Assembly: GCA_001874305.1 (NCBI GenBank)
Contig: MPCU01000005.1
Span: forward strand, 248,001 to 312,000
Origin: Bacteriovorax sp. MedPE-SWde
GTDB lineage: Bacteria; Bdellovibrionota; Bacteriovoracia; Bacteriovoracales; Bacteriovoracaceae
Length of the DNA: 64,000 nucleotides
Reading direction: 5' to 3'
Shown: positions 41,980-51,007 of the stretch, piece after piece
How positions within the stretch are numbered: position 1 is the stretch's first letter
How the letters are laid out: each line of letters starts with the position of its first letter
Position numbers and translations under genes: made by a program
The notes under the pieces: model-generated
Told to the model about the DNA's origin: nothing
Database searches by the model: none
Seen by the model: only the letters and a program-made list of their open reading frames with translations

Positions 41980-43619
41980 TGAATATAATAAAATATGTAT
42001 TGTTTTTTATAGTCTCCTTTGGTGTTTTAGCAAACAATGTGAGTGTTAAGATTGGTCAAAAAGAAGTTGTTCTAGGATCGACCTTCACTGTGGAAATAAA
42101 GTTTGAACACAATGGGTCTGAAGACCCTTATGTAAGCTTTGATCCTAAGAATGCTGAAGTTATCGAAGACAATAGTGGAGATAACTCACGTGTTCAGATT
42201 CAAGGATACTTTGCTGGCGGTAAAATTGTTCAAAAGAAGGTCTTTGTGTATCGCTATACTCTTCAGCCTGTGAAGGCAGGACATGCACATATTCGAAATA
42301 TTCGTATTGATTTGGGATCAAAAGTTATAAGACATAAGTCGATACAGGTAAAAGTACTTTCTAAGGCAAGAAGGTTACAGCCATTTATATTTAGAGCAGA
42401 GGTTGATAAGACTACTGCGTTTGTTGGTGAAGCAATTAATTTAAATTATTATCTCTATTTTCAAAAGGATATAGCAACTCAACCAGACGTTAGAAAATTT
42501 CCGAAACTTAAAAACTTCTTAAAGCGTTTTGAGTTACCAAAGGGAGGTGTTGAGCGTGTAAGTATCCAAGGTAAAATATTTAAGAGAATACTGATCTATA
42601 AAGCACGAATCTATCCTCAAAAAGTAGGTAAACTAAAAATAGACCCTATAACAATCTCTTTTCAATATCCTGATAGGGTCTCAAGAAACAGAGATGTCTT
42701 TGGTATGTCTATGACATTTTCATCGGGAAGATATAAGAGTAAAACGTTAAATAGTAAACGTGTAACAATTGAAACTCTTGCTCTACCAACAGTTGGTATG
42801 CCAAAGAATTTTACAGGACTTGTTGGTAATCATGACTTTAAACTTTCCTTCACAAGAGAAAAGGTACTTGTTAACGATATTATAGAGGCCCGACTTGAAG
42901 TAACTGGCGAGGGAGCATTAGAAACACTAGATGCCCCAAAGATAATTGAAAATGAAAACTTTGAAGAATTTGAAGCAAAGACAGAAATCGTAGAACTTGG
43001 AAGTTTAAGTAATAAAAAAGTAATTGATTACACATACCTTGGTAAGCGATCTACTAAAATTGATAAGAAAGAAATTTCTCTTAGTATTTTCGACCCAGTA
43101 AGCAGAAAATATATTGAAAAGAAACTTGAGGTTCCTGCGATTCAAATATTTGGCTCTGGTACTTCATCAGAAGTAGTTAACAAGTCAGGTAAAAAAGAAG
43201 TCATAAAAGAAGATCCTAAGTCGCAATCTAGCGATAGTGGAATATCTTTGGTTGCTCCAATATTTGTTGAATCAGTAAAAACGAGAGTCTTCTCGATAGC
43301 AAATGTAAATATTGCTCTCTTCTTGTTGATTATTATTGTCATAGTTAGTGGGTTCTCCTTTAAGTTTGGAAAAGTTACAAGTGGTAGTCTAAACGAAGTT
43401 AAAAAAGAGTTAAGTTACCAAACAGTACATAGATTTATCATTTCTCACTGTCGTGATGGTGATAATGTTAGAGAGAAAATAGCTCTGGCTTCTATTTCAA
43501 ATGATGCTAAAGGTTATTTTAATGAATTACTTGATAAGGCCGAAAAGAATGAATATAAGGGAAAGAGCTTCAAACTAGATTTTAATAAGAAATTCTTTTT
43601 AGAAGTACTAGGATCATAA
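41979..43619 (+). CDS. batD: BatD-like exported membrane protein
   Basis: 546 residues. Signal peptide (about 1-20), a long immunoglobulin-like beta-rich periplasmic region typical of BatD (begins NNVSVKIGQKEVVLGSTF, includes FVYRYTLQPVKAGH), and a single C-terminal membrane helix near 430-450 (IALFLLIIIVIVSGF). I start it at GTG 41979, which has AAGGA 6 bases upstream and overlaps the preceding stop by one base; the TTG at 41973 is abutted by that ribosome site. Last gene of the Bat operon. Confidence 0.88.
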   Translation: MNIIKYVLFFIVSFGVLANNVSVKIGQKEVVLGSTFTVEIKFEHNGSEDPYVSFDPKNAEVIEDNSGDNSRVQIQGYFAGGKIVQKKVFVYRYTLQPVKAGHAHIRNIRIDLGSKVIRHKSIQVKVLSKARRLQPFIFRAEVDKTTAFVGEAINLNYYLYFQKDIATQPDVRKFPKLKNFLKRFELPKGGVERVSIQGKIFKRILIYKARIYPQKVGKLKIDPITISFQYPDRVSRNRDVFGMSMTFSSGRYKSKTLNSKRVTIETLALPTVGMPKNFTGLVGNHDFKLSFTREKVLVNDIIEARLEVTGEGALETLDAPKIIENENFEEFEAKTEIVELGSLSNKKVIDYTYLGKRSTKIDKKEISLSIFDPVSRKYIEKKLEVPAIQIFGSGTSSEVVNKSGKKEVIKEDPKSQSSDSGISLVAPIFVESVKTRVFSIANVNIALFLLIIIVIVSGFSFKFGKVTSGSLNEVKKELSYQTVHRFIISHCRDGDNVREKIALASISNDAKGYFNELLDKAEKNEYKGKSFKLDFNKKFFLEVLGS

Positions 43620-44542
43620 TGAGAATTATAAAGTCACTTTCAGATATTTCAGACAAAAAAATTGCTATTACGATCGGTAATTTTGATGGTGTCCATTGTG
43701 GGCATAGAGAGATCTTAAAGCGAGTAAAATCAGAGTGCGACAATAAAAATCTAACACTAGTTGTAATTACATTTGTTCCTCACCCAATTCAGATATTGGC
43801 ACCAAGGTCTAACTTCTTATTAAATACATATGACGAAAGAAGAGAATTGTTTAAGGAGATTGGAATTGAAGTACTTCTTGAATTAGAGTTTAGTCGAGAC
43901 TTCAGTACTATGCAGCCCGATAGCTTCATGGATAAATATATCTTACAAGCCAATAATGTAGAAATATTCTATATCGGTCATGACTTTGCTTTTGGTGCAA
44001 ATAAAAAAGGAAACCATGAGTTTATAAAAAGCTTTTGTGATGGTCGCAATGTCGCTGTCACTGTCTTAGATAAATACTTAGATTCTAATCAAGATGTATC
44101 TTCAAGTTGTGTAAGAGAAGCGCTGGACTCAGGAGATATAGAAAAAGCTAATTCTTTCTTAGGACGTAACTTCTTTGTTACAGGTAGAGTAATAAAAGGA
44201 GAAGGGCGTGGAAGGCAAATCGGTGTTCCTACTGCAAACCTTGATTACCCCGAAGCGCGCAAAATACCAACGAAAGGTGTATATGTTAGTAAATGTACTG
44301 TTGGTAAAAATATATGGCATTCCATTACTAATGTAGGAAATAATCCAACATTTAATGACACGAGGAAACTCTTTGTTGAGACTCATATCTTCGATTTTGA
44401 TAATGATATTTACGGAGAAGAAATTAAAGTTGAGTTTCTTCACAAGCTGCGAGATGAAGCTAAGTTCTCTGGTGTTAATGAACTAATAAAACAAATAAAA
44501 TCTGATATTAATGAAGCTAAAGAGTTCTTTAATAATGCTTAA
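43619..44542 (+). CDS. ribF: Bifunctional riboflavin kinase / FAD synthetase
   Basis: Makes FMN and then FAD from riboflavin. N-terminal adenylyltransferase domain (about 1-175) with TIGNFDGVHCGH, YIGHDFAFG and SSCVREALDSG; C-terminal kinase domain (about 185-305) with GRGRQIGVPTANLDYPE and KGVYVSK. Length 307 is normal. Shares one base with the batD stop; the downstream aroE start overlaps it by 8 bases. Confidence 0.96.
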   Translation: MRIIKSLSDISDKKIAITIGNFDGVHCGHREILKRVKSECDNKNLTLVVITFVPHPIQILAPRSNFLLNTYDERRELFKEIGIEVLLELEFSRDFSTMQPDSFMDKYILQANNVEIFYIGHDFAFGANKKGNHEFIKSFCDGRNVAVTVLDKYLDSNQDVSSSCVREALDSGDIEKANSFLGRNFFVTGRVIKGEGRGRQIGVPTANLDYPEARKIPTKGVYVSKCTVGKNIWHSITNVGNNPTFNDTRKLFVETHIFDFDNDIYGEEIKVEFLHKLRDEAKFSGVNELIKQIKSDINEAKEFFNNA

Positions 44543-45218
44543 GCTAGGACTTCTTGGAAGAGATATACAGCATTCAAAGTCAAAGTCTATGTATGAAAAA
44601 ATATATGCACAGAGTGTAGATTACGAACTATTAGACTACGCGACAGATGTAAGTATACCTTCACTCTCTGAAATATTTTCTAAATTACAAGGCTTAAGCA
44701 TAACCGCTCCTTATAAGAAACACTTTCTTAAAGAGTTGGTAATGGCCGAAGATATTAGAAAACTTGATGCTGTGAACTGTATTAGAGTAGAGAGTGAGCA
44801 ATTCTATGGAACAAATACAGACTACTCAGCGTTGTCTGAAATATTTCTTGAATCACGATACCAAGATTACGAAATTATAATACTTGGATCTGGATCAATG
44901 GCAAATATAACAGAAGTATTTCTAAACTCTAAAAGACTTGATTATCAAAAAGTTTCACGTAAAACTCATGGCGATATTTCTAAGGTAAATATCTCTTTAA
45001 TAAAAAAATCTGACAAGAAAACTCTTGTAATAAATGCATGTGCTAGATCTTATTTATTTGAAGGTGAGTTACCTCTAGATTCAGTGTTTTGGGATTATAA
45101 TTATTCCCATGAAGGCAATAGGTCTTATGTGTCGAAGATAGCTAAATACATTGATGGTACAGAGCTTCTTTATAGACAAGCTGTTCATGCAACAAAGTTC
45201 TGGAACCTAATACCCTAA
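44535..45218 (+). CDS. aroE: Shikimate dehydrogenase
   Basis: NADP-dependent reduction of 3-dehydroshikimate in aromatic amino-acid synthesis. Substrate site LGRDIQHSKSKSMYEK, catalytic Lys in SITAPYKK and Asp in GTNTDYSAL; nucleotide loop IILGSGSMA; late RQAVHATKFW. With ATG at 44535 it has 227 residues, shorter than the usual 270, mainly through a compact nucleotide-binding domain. A start further upstream inside ribF would only add residues not expected at the AroE N-terminus. aroQ is also in this window. Confidence 0.88.
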   Translation: MLKLGLLGRDIQHSKSKSMYEKIYAQSVDYELLDYATDVSIPSLSEIFSKLQGLSITAPYKKHFLKELVMAEDIRKLDAVNCIRVESEQFYGTNTDYSALSEIFLESRYQDYEIIILGSGSMANITEVFLNSKRLDYQKVSRKTHGDISKVNISLIKKSDKKTLVINACARSYLFEGELPLDSVFWDYNYSHEGNRSYVSKIAKYIDGTELLYRQAVHATKFWNLIP

Positions 45219-45238
45219 CATTTTCCGCTATTTACGCT

Positions 45239-45254
45239 CAATATTTAAATATTG
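45239..45254. promoter_or_regulatory. 16-bp perfect palindrome before the pilus operon
   Basis: CAATATTTAAATATTG is perfectly self-complementary and sits 56 bases before the pilB start codon in a 92-base intergenic gap. It could be a dimeric regulator site; AT-richness makes chance occurrence possible. Confidence 0.4.
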
Positions 45255-45310
45255 CATCCGAAAAGTAATAAAAGAATCTTAATTATATTTCTATACTCAT
45301 GGGAGAATAG

Positions 45311-46984
45311 GTGTTTAGAAAAGAGTTTTCAGATGTTATTAGCCAGACAGGTATGGTTCCTTTAAAGGATCTACGCCCATTACTATTGGAGAAAGATAAA
45401 TCCAAGGTGTCTGAGTTAGGTCTGCTTACTTTTGATTTCTTTGATGATGTAAAGTTTGCTAAACAAGTCGCGGACAATGCAAAACTAACTTATATCGATC
45501 TCACGAAGGCCAACGTGCCGGACAAAATACTAAAGCTTGTAAAGAAAGCTGATGTAATTAAGTACAGGTCAATTCCAATTCAAAAAACTGGTAAAGCGGT
45601 AAGTATCGCAATATATGATCCTTCTATAAAAGAACTTCAAGCAGAGCTGCAAACACTCTTTCAGCATCCTGTTGAATTTATCATGACAAGCATCTCGGCT
45701 TGGGCGAAGATTTACGAAAATGTCGAAGCTTCAATTGATGAAATACTAGAAACAGTTAAAGAGATTAGATCTGATACGACTAACGAAGAAACTGTTGCAG
45801 AAGAAGATATTGGCGATGACGTTATTCGCTACGTTAATAGAATTCTTGCGGATGCATTTCTTAAAAAAGTCAGTGATATTCATATTGAACCGTATGAAAA
45901 CAATTTTAGAATTAGATTTCGTCAAGATGGATCTCTCGTCGAAGTATCTCAGCCACCAAAGGCCTTGATGTTACCAATAATTTCAAGGCTTAAGATCTTG
46001 GCTCAATTAGATATATCTGAAAGAAGAAAGCCACAAGATGGGCGTATTAAGCTATCTGTTGGTGGTAAACCAATTGATTATCGTGTCTCGTCATTACCAA
46101 CTCTTTTTGGAGAAAAAGTTGTTCTACGATTATTAGATCAATCTAACTTACAGCTCGATATGACTAAACTTGGTTTTGAGCCTGATCAAATTAAGGTTTT
46201 TCAGGAAGGGATACATCAACCTTATGGAATGTGTCTTGTTACAGGACCTACCGGTTCAGGTAAGACAACAACACTTTACTCTGCTCTAGCAGAACTTAAT
46301 AAGGTCGATAAAAATATTTCTACCGCAGAAGATCCATGTGAATTCAACTTAGAAGGTATTAATCAAGTTAACGTTAAAAAGGAAGTTGGTCTTACTTTTG
46401 GTGTAGCGCTTAAGGCCTTCTTAAGACAGGATCCTGACATTATCATGGTTGGAGAGATTAGGGACTTTGAAGTAGGTGAGATCGCAGTTGAAGCCGCTCT
46501 TACTGGACACATGGTTTTATCAACTCTACATACAAATGATGCTCCTTCAACAATTACAAGATTACTTAATATGGGTATTGAGCCTTTTCTAGTAACAGGT
46601 TCTTTAAATGTTGTTGTTGCTCAGAGACTTTGCAGAAAAATTTGTGAAAGCTGTAAAGAGGAAGATAAGAAAACTACAAAAGAAGAGCTTGTTGCATGTG
46701 GAATAGCGCCTGTCTCAGCAGAGAACCTTACAGTTTATAAGGGTGCAGGTTGTGATCATTGTAATGGAACTGGTTATAAGGGAAGAGTTGCAATCTATGA
46801 AGTACTTGCAGTTAGTCCGGCCATTAAAGAATTAATTCTTAAGCATGCAAGTTCAGATGAAATAAAGAGACAGGCTATTCTTGATGGAATGAAAACATTG
46901 AGAATGGCAGCGCTAACAAAGGTTGCAGAGGGCTCGACTACAGTAGTTGAAGCCTTAAATAACTCGAGTGCGGATAAATTTTAG
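45311..46984 (+). CDS. pilB: Type IV pilus extension ATPase PilB
   Basis: Hexameric GspE-family ATPase powering pilin polymerisation at the inner membrane. N-terminal MshEN-like domain (about 1-140), catalytic core with Walker A GPTGSGKTTTL at about residue 312, Asp box and Walker B region PDIIMVGEIRD, and the zinc tetra-Cys pairs (CRKICESC and CDHCNGTG). 557 residues. Start is GTG at 45311, with GGGAGA upstream. First gene of the pilus locus. Confidence 0.96.
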   Translation: MFRKEFSDVISQTGMVPLKDLRPLLLEKDKSKVSELGLLTFDFFDDVKFAKQVADNAKLTYIDLTKANVPDKILKLVKKADVIKYRSIPIQKTGKAVSIAIYDPSIKELQAELQTLFQHPVEFIMTSISAWAKIYENVEASIDEILETVKEIRSDTTNEETVAEEDIGDDVIRYVNRILADAFLKKVSDIHIEPYENNFRIRFRQDGSLVEVSQPPKALMLPIISRLKILAQLDISERRKPQDGRIKLSVGGKPIDYRVSSLPTLFGEKVVLRLLDQSNLQLDMTKLGFEPDQIKVFQEGIHQPYGMCLVTGPTGSGKTTTLYSALAELNKVDKNISTAEDPCEFNLEGINQVNVKKEVGLTFGVALKAFLRQDPDIIMVGEIRDFEVGEIAVEAALTGHMVLSTLHTNDAPSTITRLLNMGIEPFLVTGSLNVVVAQRLCRKICESCKEEDKKTTKEELVACGIAPVSAENLTVYKGAGCDHCNGTGYKGRVAIYEVLAVSPAIKELILKHASSDEIKRQAILDGMKTLRMAALTKVAEGSTTVVEALNNSSADKF

Positions 46985-46993
46985 GGATGATTT

Positions 46994-48106
46994 ATGAGTG
47001 ACAACACAAAAACACAGAAACTTGGTTCAGGTGAGGCAATAAAGATTCAGCAGTTATTTAAATTGATGACTGATAATGGCGGATCGGATTTACATATTTC
47101 TCCAGGTACGTCACCGGCAATGAGAGTTAACGGTGAAGTCGTTAGGGTAAAAGTACCGGCCTTAAATCCTGTAACATCTAAGGAACTTGTTTATCAGGTT
47201 TTAACAGAAGAGCAAAAAAACGAATTTGAAAAAAATCTTGATTTAGATTTTTCTTTTGGAATAAAGGGACTAGCAAGATTTAGAGGAAATGTTTTCTACT
47301 CTAAAGGTGGTGTGGCCGCGGTATTTAGATTAATTCCTAGTATCGTTCCAGATTTTAAATCTCTAAACTTACCAAATATATTAGTAGAAATGTCTGATGT
47401 ATCAAACGGACTAATCTTAGTTACTGGGCCAACAGGTTCAGGTAAGTCAACGACGCTAGCGGCACTAATTGACAGACTAAATGAACAAGAAGCAGGTCAT
47501 ATTATGACTTTAGAAGATCCGGTGGAATTCGTTCATCCTCATAAAACAAGTGTCGTTAACCAAAGAGAAATTGGCCGTGATTCACTGTCGTTTGAAAATG
47601 CTCTTAAAGCACTTCTTAGACAGGATCCAGATATTGTACTAGTTGGAGAAATGCGTGATGTTGAAACCATCGAAGCAGCATTAACGATTGCTGAAACAGG
47701 ACACCTTGTGTTTGGAACGCTTCACACAAACTCATGTATTCAAACTATAAATAGAATCGTAAACGTATTCTCGTCTGATCAGCAAGATCAGATAAGAACA
47801 TTACTATCGTTCGTTTTAAGAGGGGTAATTTCTCAGCAACTCTTGCCCAAATCTTTTGAGCCAGGGCGAGCTTTAGCGATGGAAATTTTAGTAACAACTC
47901 CTGCAATAAAAAACCTCATTAGAGAGGATAAAATTCACCAGGTTTACTCTCAGATGCAAATCGGTCAAGATAAAACAGGTATGGTTACAATGAATCAGAG
48001 TATTCGTAAGCATGTGGACTCAGGAGCAATTGATGTCGAGACTGCAATGTCATTCTCTACTAATCCCGAAGAACTTGGGCCACAGTTAGGTGTAAAAGAT
48101 AGGTAG
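46994..48106 (+). CDS. pilT: Type IV pilus retraction ATPase PilT
   Basis: Powers pilin depolymerisation and so twitching. N-terminal PAS-like domain including SDLHISPGTSPAMRVNG; Walker A GPTGSGKSTTLAAL at about residue 145, PDIVLVGEMRD, and the retraction-ATPase AIRNLIREDK-like motif (here AIKNLIREDKIHQVYSQMQ). 370 residues. 9 bases after pilB. Confidence 0.97.
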   Translation: MSDNTKTQKLGSGEAIKIQQLFKLMTDNGGSDLHISPGTSPAMRVNGEVVRVKVPALNPVTSKELVYQVLTEEQKNEFEKNLDLDFSFGIKGLARFRGNVFYSKGGVAAVFRLIPSIVPDFKSLNLPNILVEMSDVSNGLILVTGPTGSGKSTTLAALIDRLNEQEAGHIMTLEDPVEFVHPHKTSVVNQREIGRDSLSFENALKALLRQDPDIVLVGEMRDVETIEAALTIAETGHLVFGTLHTNSCIQTINRIVNVFSSDQQDQIRTLLSFVLRGVISQQLLPKSFEPGRALAMEILVTTPAIKNLIREDKIHQVYSQMQIGQDKTGMVTMNQSIRKHVDSGAIDVETAMSFSTNPEELGPQLGVKDR

Positions 48107-48113
48107 ATAAATT

Positions 48114-49331
48114 ATGGGTATGTGGAGCTGGGAAGGCTTAGATAAAAATGGACGTAGATCTGCAGGGCAGATTGAAGCAAATAGCGAGAAAGAAGTTAGA
48201 AGACTTCTTAGAGGGCAAGGTGCGCGTGTAAAAAAGATTACTCCACCTTCTCTTTTAGAGTTCGATTTAGGTGAATGGATGGTTGAGAAGGGTTTTGCTA
48301 AATCCTTTGGAACCAAAGAGCTTAGTACATTCACTAAGCAAATGGCGATTATGATTAATGCAGGTGTTCCAATAATGATGGCACTTGAAATTTTATATAA
48401 ATCAGAAAAAAACCCTTCTTTAAAAAAAGCCGTTAAAGAGATAGCCCGCGATGTATCAGAAGGTAAGACTCTTGCTGAAGGTATGGGAAAGCAAAATGGC
48501 TTCACACGCCTATATTGTAACCTTGTTAAAGCAGGCGAGGTTGGAGGTATTTTAGATACCATCTTAGATAAGTTATCTGTTCACTTAGAAAAACAAGAAA
48601 AGACTAAATCACAAATCAAGTCTGCGATGAGTTATCCGCTTATTGTAAGTTTAATTGGAGCTGCTGTTGTATGGGCACTAATTACTTTTGTTGTTCCACA
48701 GTTTGTAGGGATGCTTATCGAAACAGGACAAGAGCTACCAGCAATTACTCAGTTTGTTATTGATGTGAGTGATTTCTGTGGTGCTTATTCAATGTACTTC
48801 GTTCCTGGCTTTGTTGTTGTTATGATGGGAATTTCAAGCTGGGGTAAAACACCAGTAGGTAAAATTGCTATCGATAATATAATGATGAGAATGCCAGCGT
48901 TTGGAACGATTGTTATTAAAGGAAACTTAAGCTCATTTTCTAGAACACTTGCTACGCTCTTAGGAGCAGGTGTTTCGCTAATAGATGCCCTTGAGATCTG
49001 TGTCGAGACAATTGATAACGCAGTTATTGCCAGAGATATTGAAGATGTAAAAAAGAAGGTTATTGAAGGTAAGACTTTTACCGAGCCTCTTTTAAAGATT
49101 GAATACTTCCCAGAGATGGTAGGGCAAATGATTAAGGTTGGTGAGCAAACAGGATCAATAGATAATATGCTTGATAAGATTGCTAATGTTTTTGAGGATG
49201 AAGTTGATGAGGCCATAAATGCTGCTACAAAGCTAATGGAGCCGATTATTATCGTAGTCCTTGGTGGGATTATAGCCACTATACTTGTAGCAATTTACTT
49301 GCCAATGTTCATGGCCGGTGGAGGTGCTTAG
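48114..49331 (+). CDS. pilC: Type IV pilus inner-membrane platform protein PilC
   Basis: GspF-family platform protein that couples PilB/PilT to the pilus. Two GspF domains: the first about 70-190 (FTKQMAIMINAGVPIMMALEIL), the second about 270-395 (FSRTLATLLGAGVSLIDALEIC); three membrane helices near 170-190, 220-240 and 375-398. 405 residues, standard length. 7 bases after pilT. Confidence 0.96.
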   Translation: MGMWSWEGLDKNGRRSAGQIEANSEKEVRRLLRGQGARVKKITPPSLLEFDLGEWMVEKGFAKSFGTKELSTFTKQMAIMINAGVPIMMALEILYKSEKNPSLKKAVKEIARDVSEGKTLAEGMGKQNGFTRLYCNLVKAGEVGGILDTILDKLSVHLEKQEKTKSQIKSAMSYPLIVSLIGAAVVWALITFVVPQFVGMLIETGQELPAITQFVIDVSDFCGAYSMYFVPGFVVVMMGISSWGKTPVGKIAIDNIMMRMPAFGTIVIKGNLSSFSRTLATLLGAGVSLIDALEICVETIDNAVIARDIEDVKKKVIEGKTFTEPLLKIEYFPEMVGQMIKVGEQTGSIDNMLDKIANVFEDEVDEAINAATKLMEPIIIVVLGGIIATILVAIYLPMFMAGGGA

Positions 49332-49499
49332 TTTGATAGCTGCCATGAATAATGGTCATTATGAGAGAAAAATATTCCATATAAACAGCTAAATATGGTG
49401 TATTTGCATCAAACTGAGAGTGAATTTAAAATGTGAATACGATTACACAATATATGAATCTTAATTTCGTATTGAGTTTGGTCGTGAAACTTAATAACT

Positions 49500-49524
49500 T
49501 TTAAGTCATCTTAATTGACTTAAA
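49500..49524 (+). promoter_or_regulatory. Inverted repeat in the pilA leader
   Basis: TTTAAGTCA (49500-49508) and TGACTTAAA (49516-49524) are a perfect 9-bp dyad with a 7-base spacer, ending a few bases before the pilA ribosome site (AAGGGG) and 14 bases before ATG 49539. No T-tract follows. It may control pilA translation or mRNA stability, or be an operator. Confidence 0.5.
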
Positions 49525-49538
49525 CAAGGGGATTAAAA

Positions 49539-50147
49539 ATGAAGAAAATTACTTCTACTGAGGGTTTTACCCTGGTGGAGCTAATGGTCGTTGTTGCGAT
49601 TATTGGTATTCTGTCAGCGGTTGCAATTCCAAACTTTAAAAAGTATCAAGCAAAGTCTAAAACGTCTGAAGCCAAGCTTCAACTTGCATCGATTTACTCT
49701 GCTGAAACAGCACTTCAAACCGACTTCGATTCATTTGGAACATGTTTAGGTGATGCTGGTTATGTTTCACCAACAGGAACATGGGATGCGGGTGTTCCAG
49801 CTCAAGGTTCTACTTATTACGCAATAGGATTCGCAGCAACAAATGGTACTGCTAATCAAATTATTATTGATAACGGTGGTGTATGTGATGCTAATGAATA
49901 TGGTGCCGGAGCATTTAAGAAAGTTGGTGGTACAAGAATGACTGTCGCTAATATTGCATCAATTAACCCTTCTCCTAGAAATATGGGAGATGGAGCTCAA
50001 ACTGCTCCAGGTGTAGATAACTTAGGTGGTTTCTTTGTTGCCGGTGCAATTGGTGTTCTTGATTCAACTAAAATTACTGCGGCATTAGCTGACCAATGGG
50101 CGATTGATCAAGATAAGCAACTTTATCAAATTAATGTAGGTTACTAA
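49539..50147 (+). CDS. pilA: Type IV major pilin PilA
   Basis: Class III prepilin with a short leader ending in Gly before FTLVELMVVVAIIGILSAVAI; PilD cleaves after that Gly and Glu5 of the mature helix is present. 202 residues. Two Cys (about residues 69 and 119) may form the D-region disulfide. The gene has its own 207-base leader region and a terminator, so it is probably transcribed separately from pilBTC and at high level. Confidence 0.97.
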   Translation: MKKITSTEGFTLVELMVVVAIIGILSAVAIPNFKKYQAKSKTSEAKLQLASIYSAETALQTDFDSFGTCLGDAGYVSPTGTWDAGVPAQGSTYYAIGFAATNGTANQIIIDNGGVCDANEYGAGAFKKVGGTRMTVANIASINPSPRNMGDGAQTAPGVDNLGGFFVAGAIGVLDSTKITAALADQWAIDQDKQLYQINVGY

Positions 50148-50158
50148 TTCAATATAAT

Positions 50159-50194
50159 GGGGGCTTCTTTAAGAGAAGCTCCCTTTATTTCTTT
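50159..50194 (+). terminator. Rho-independent terminator after pilA
   Basis: Stem GGGGGCTTCT / AGAAGCTCCC (50159-50168 and 50174-50183, one G-T pair), 5-base loop, then TTTATTTCTTTA. It closes the pilA transcript against the convergent gene. Confidence 0.9.
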
Positions 50195-50967
50195 ATTCTA
50201 TAAATACCATTATCAAGAATATAGTCGTTTCCAAAAAAGTCCCTTCTAGCACAAGCCTTACTTCCCGAATTCAGACAAGCTAAATCTATCTCAGCTTTTA
50301 AAAAGAACAGTGATTGTGACGTTCTTTCTTTGACAATACCTTTAGTCATAAGTTGGTATGACTTGAATAAGAGATTAAAAGCTAGTTTGGGATCTCTTTC
50401 TTTATTTTTCAATTTTAATATGAGTTTAGGAAGTATTTTAAAGTGTGATTTTGCATATGGATGTTCTTTTAAAAGCATATATTTTTCGAGAGCTTTTGCT
50501 GCATTATTCATTTCATAGAAGTAGTTAAAAGCAGTGTTGTACAGAAGCTGGTAATCAGTTGGGTATTGAATTAATCCCTTCTCATATAATGCCGCAGCTC
50601 CGATGAGATCATTCTTTATAATAGAGAGATATATTCCTCCAAAAAGATAGTTTTCAAAAAAGTATGGGTCCAGCTCGGAAATAGTGTCAAACTTATAATA
50701 CATCCATGATCGCTCAGATGTTTTAGTATGAGTTGTATCAGACTCAAGTAACGTCTTTGTCCACAAGACTGAAGAAACTAGCCTTCTATTTCCAAGTGTA
50801 AAAAGCTTTAATACATTTTGATTAAATGTATATGAGCTTTCTTGTGTTGATATATCTAATTTGGGCTTTTTAAAGGTCGAGTTTAAGATGTTCGTTGTAA
50901 CAAATAGTATTATGACCAAAGAGATTACAGGTAAATGTTTGAAAGATATATATTTAGAAAGTACCAT
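50185..50967 (-). CDS. Membrane-anchored TPR-like protein in pilus locus (PilG position)
   Basis: 260 residues. N-terminal membrane helix (about 12-30, PVISLVIILFVTTNIL) followed by a periplasmic helical repeat region (about 90-190) with TPR-like units such as AAALYEKGLIQYP and AAKALEKYMLL. It sits, inverted, between pilA and the ABC pair, the place where Myxococcus xanthus has pilG of the PilGHI pilus ABC system. Identity with PilG is inferred from position only. The only minus-strand gene in the pilus locus. Confidence 0.75.
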   Translation of the reverse strand: MVLSKYISFKHLPVISLVIILFVTTNILNSTFKKPKLDISTQESSYTFNQNVLKLFTLGNRRLVSSVLWTKTLLESDTTHTKTSERSWMYYKFDTISELDPYFFENYLFGGIYLSIIKNDLIGAAALYEKGLIQYPTDYQLLYNTAFNYFYEMNNAAKALEKYMLLKEHPYAKSHFKILPKLILKLKNKERDPKLAFNLLFKSYQLMTKGIVKERTSQSLFFLKAEIDLACLNSGSKACARRDFFGNDYILDNGIYRIKK

Positions 50968-51007
50968 ATAGAAGTATTTTAGTAGAAATAGTTATTGGTG
51001 AAAAGAA

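Noticed and set aside
48785-49279. 164-residue minus-strand frame
   Set aside because: Shadow of pilC, with no start signal and Ser/Ile-rich composition.
49441-49500. Possible sigma-54 promoter for pilA
   Set aside because: A TGG within TTGGTCGTGAAACTT can be aligned with the TGGCAC element, but the other key bases and the GC of the second element do not fit.
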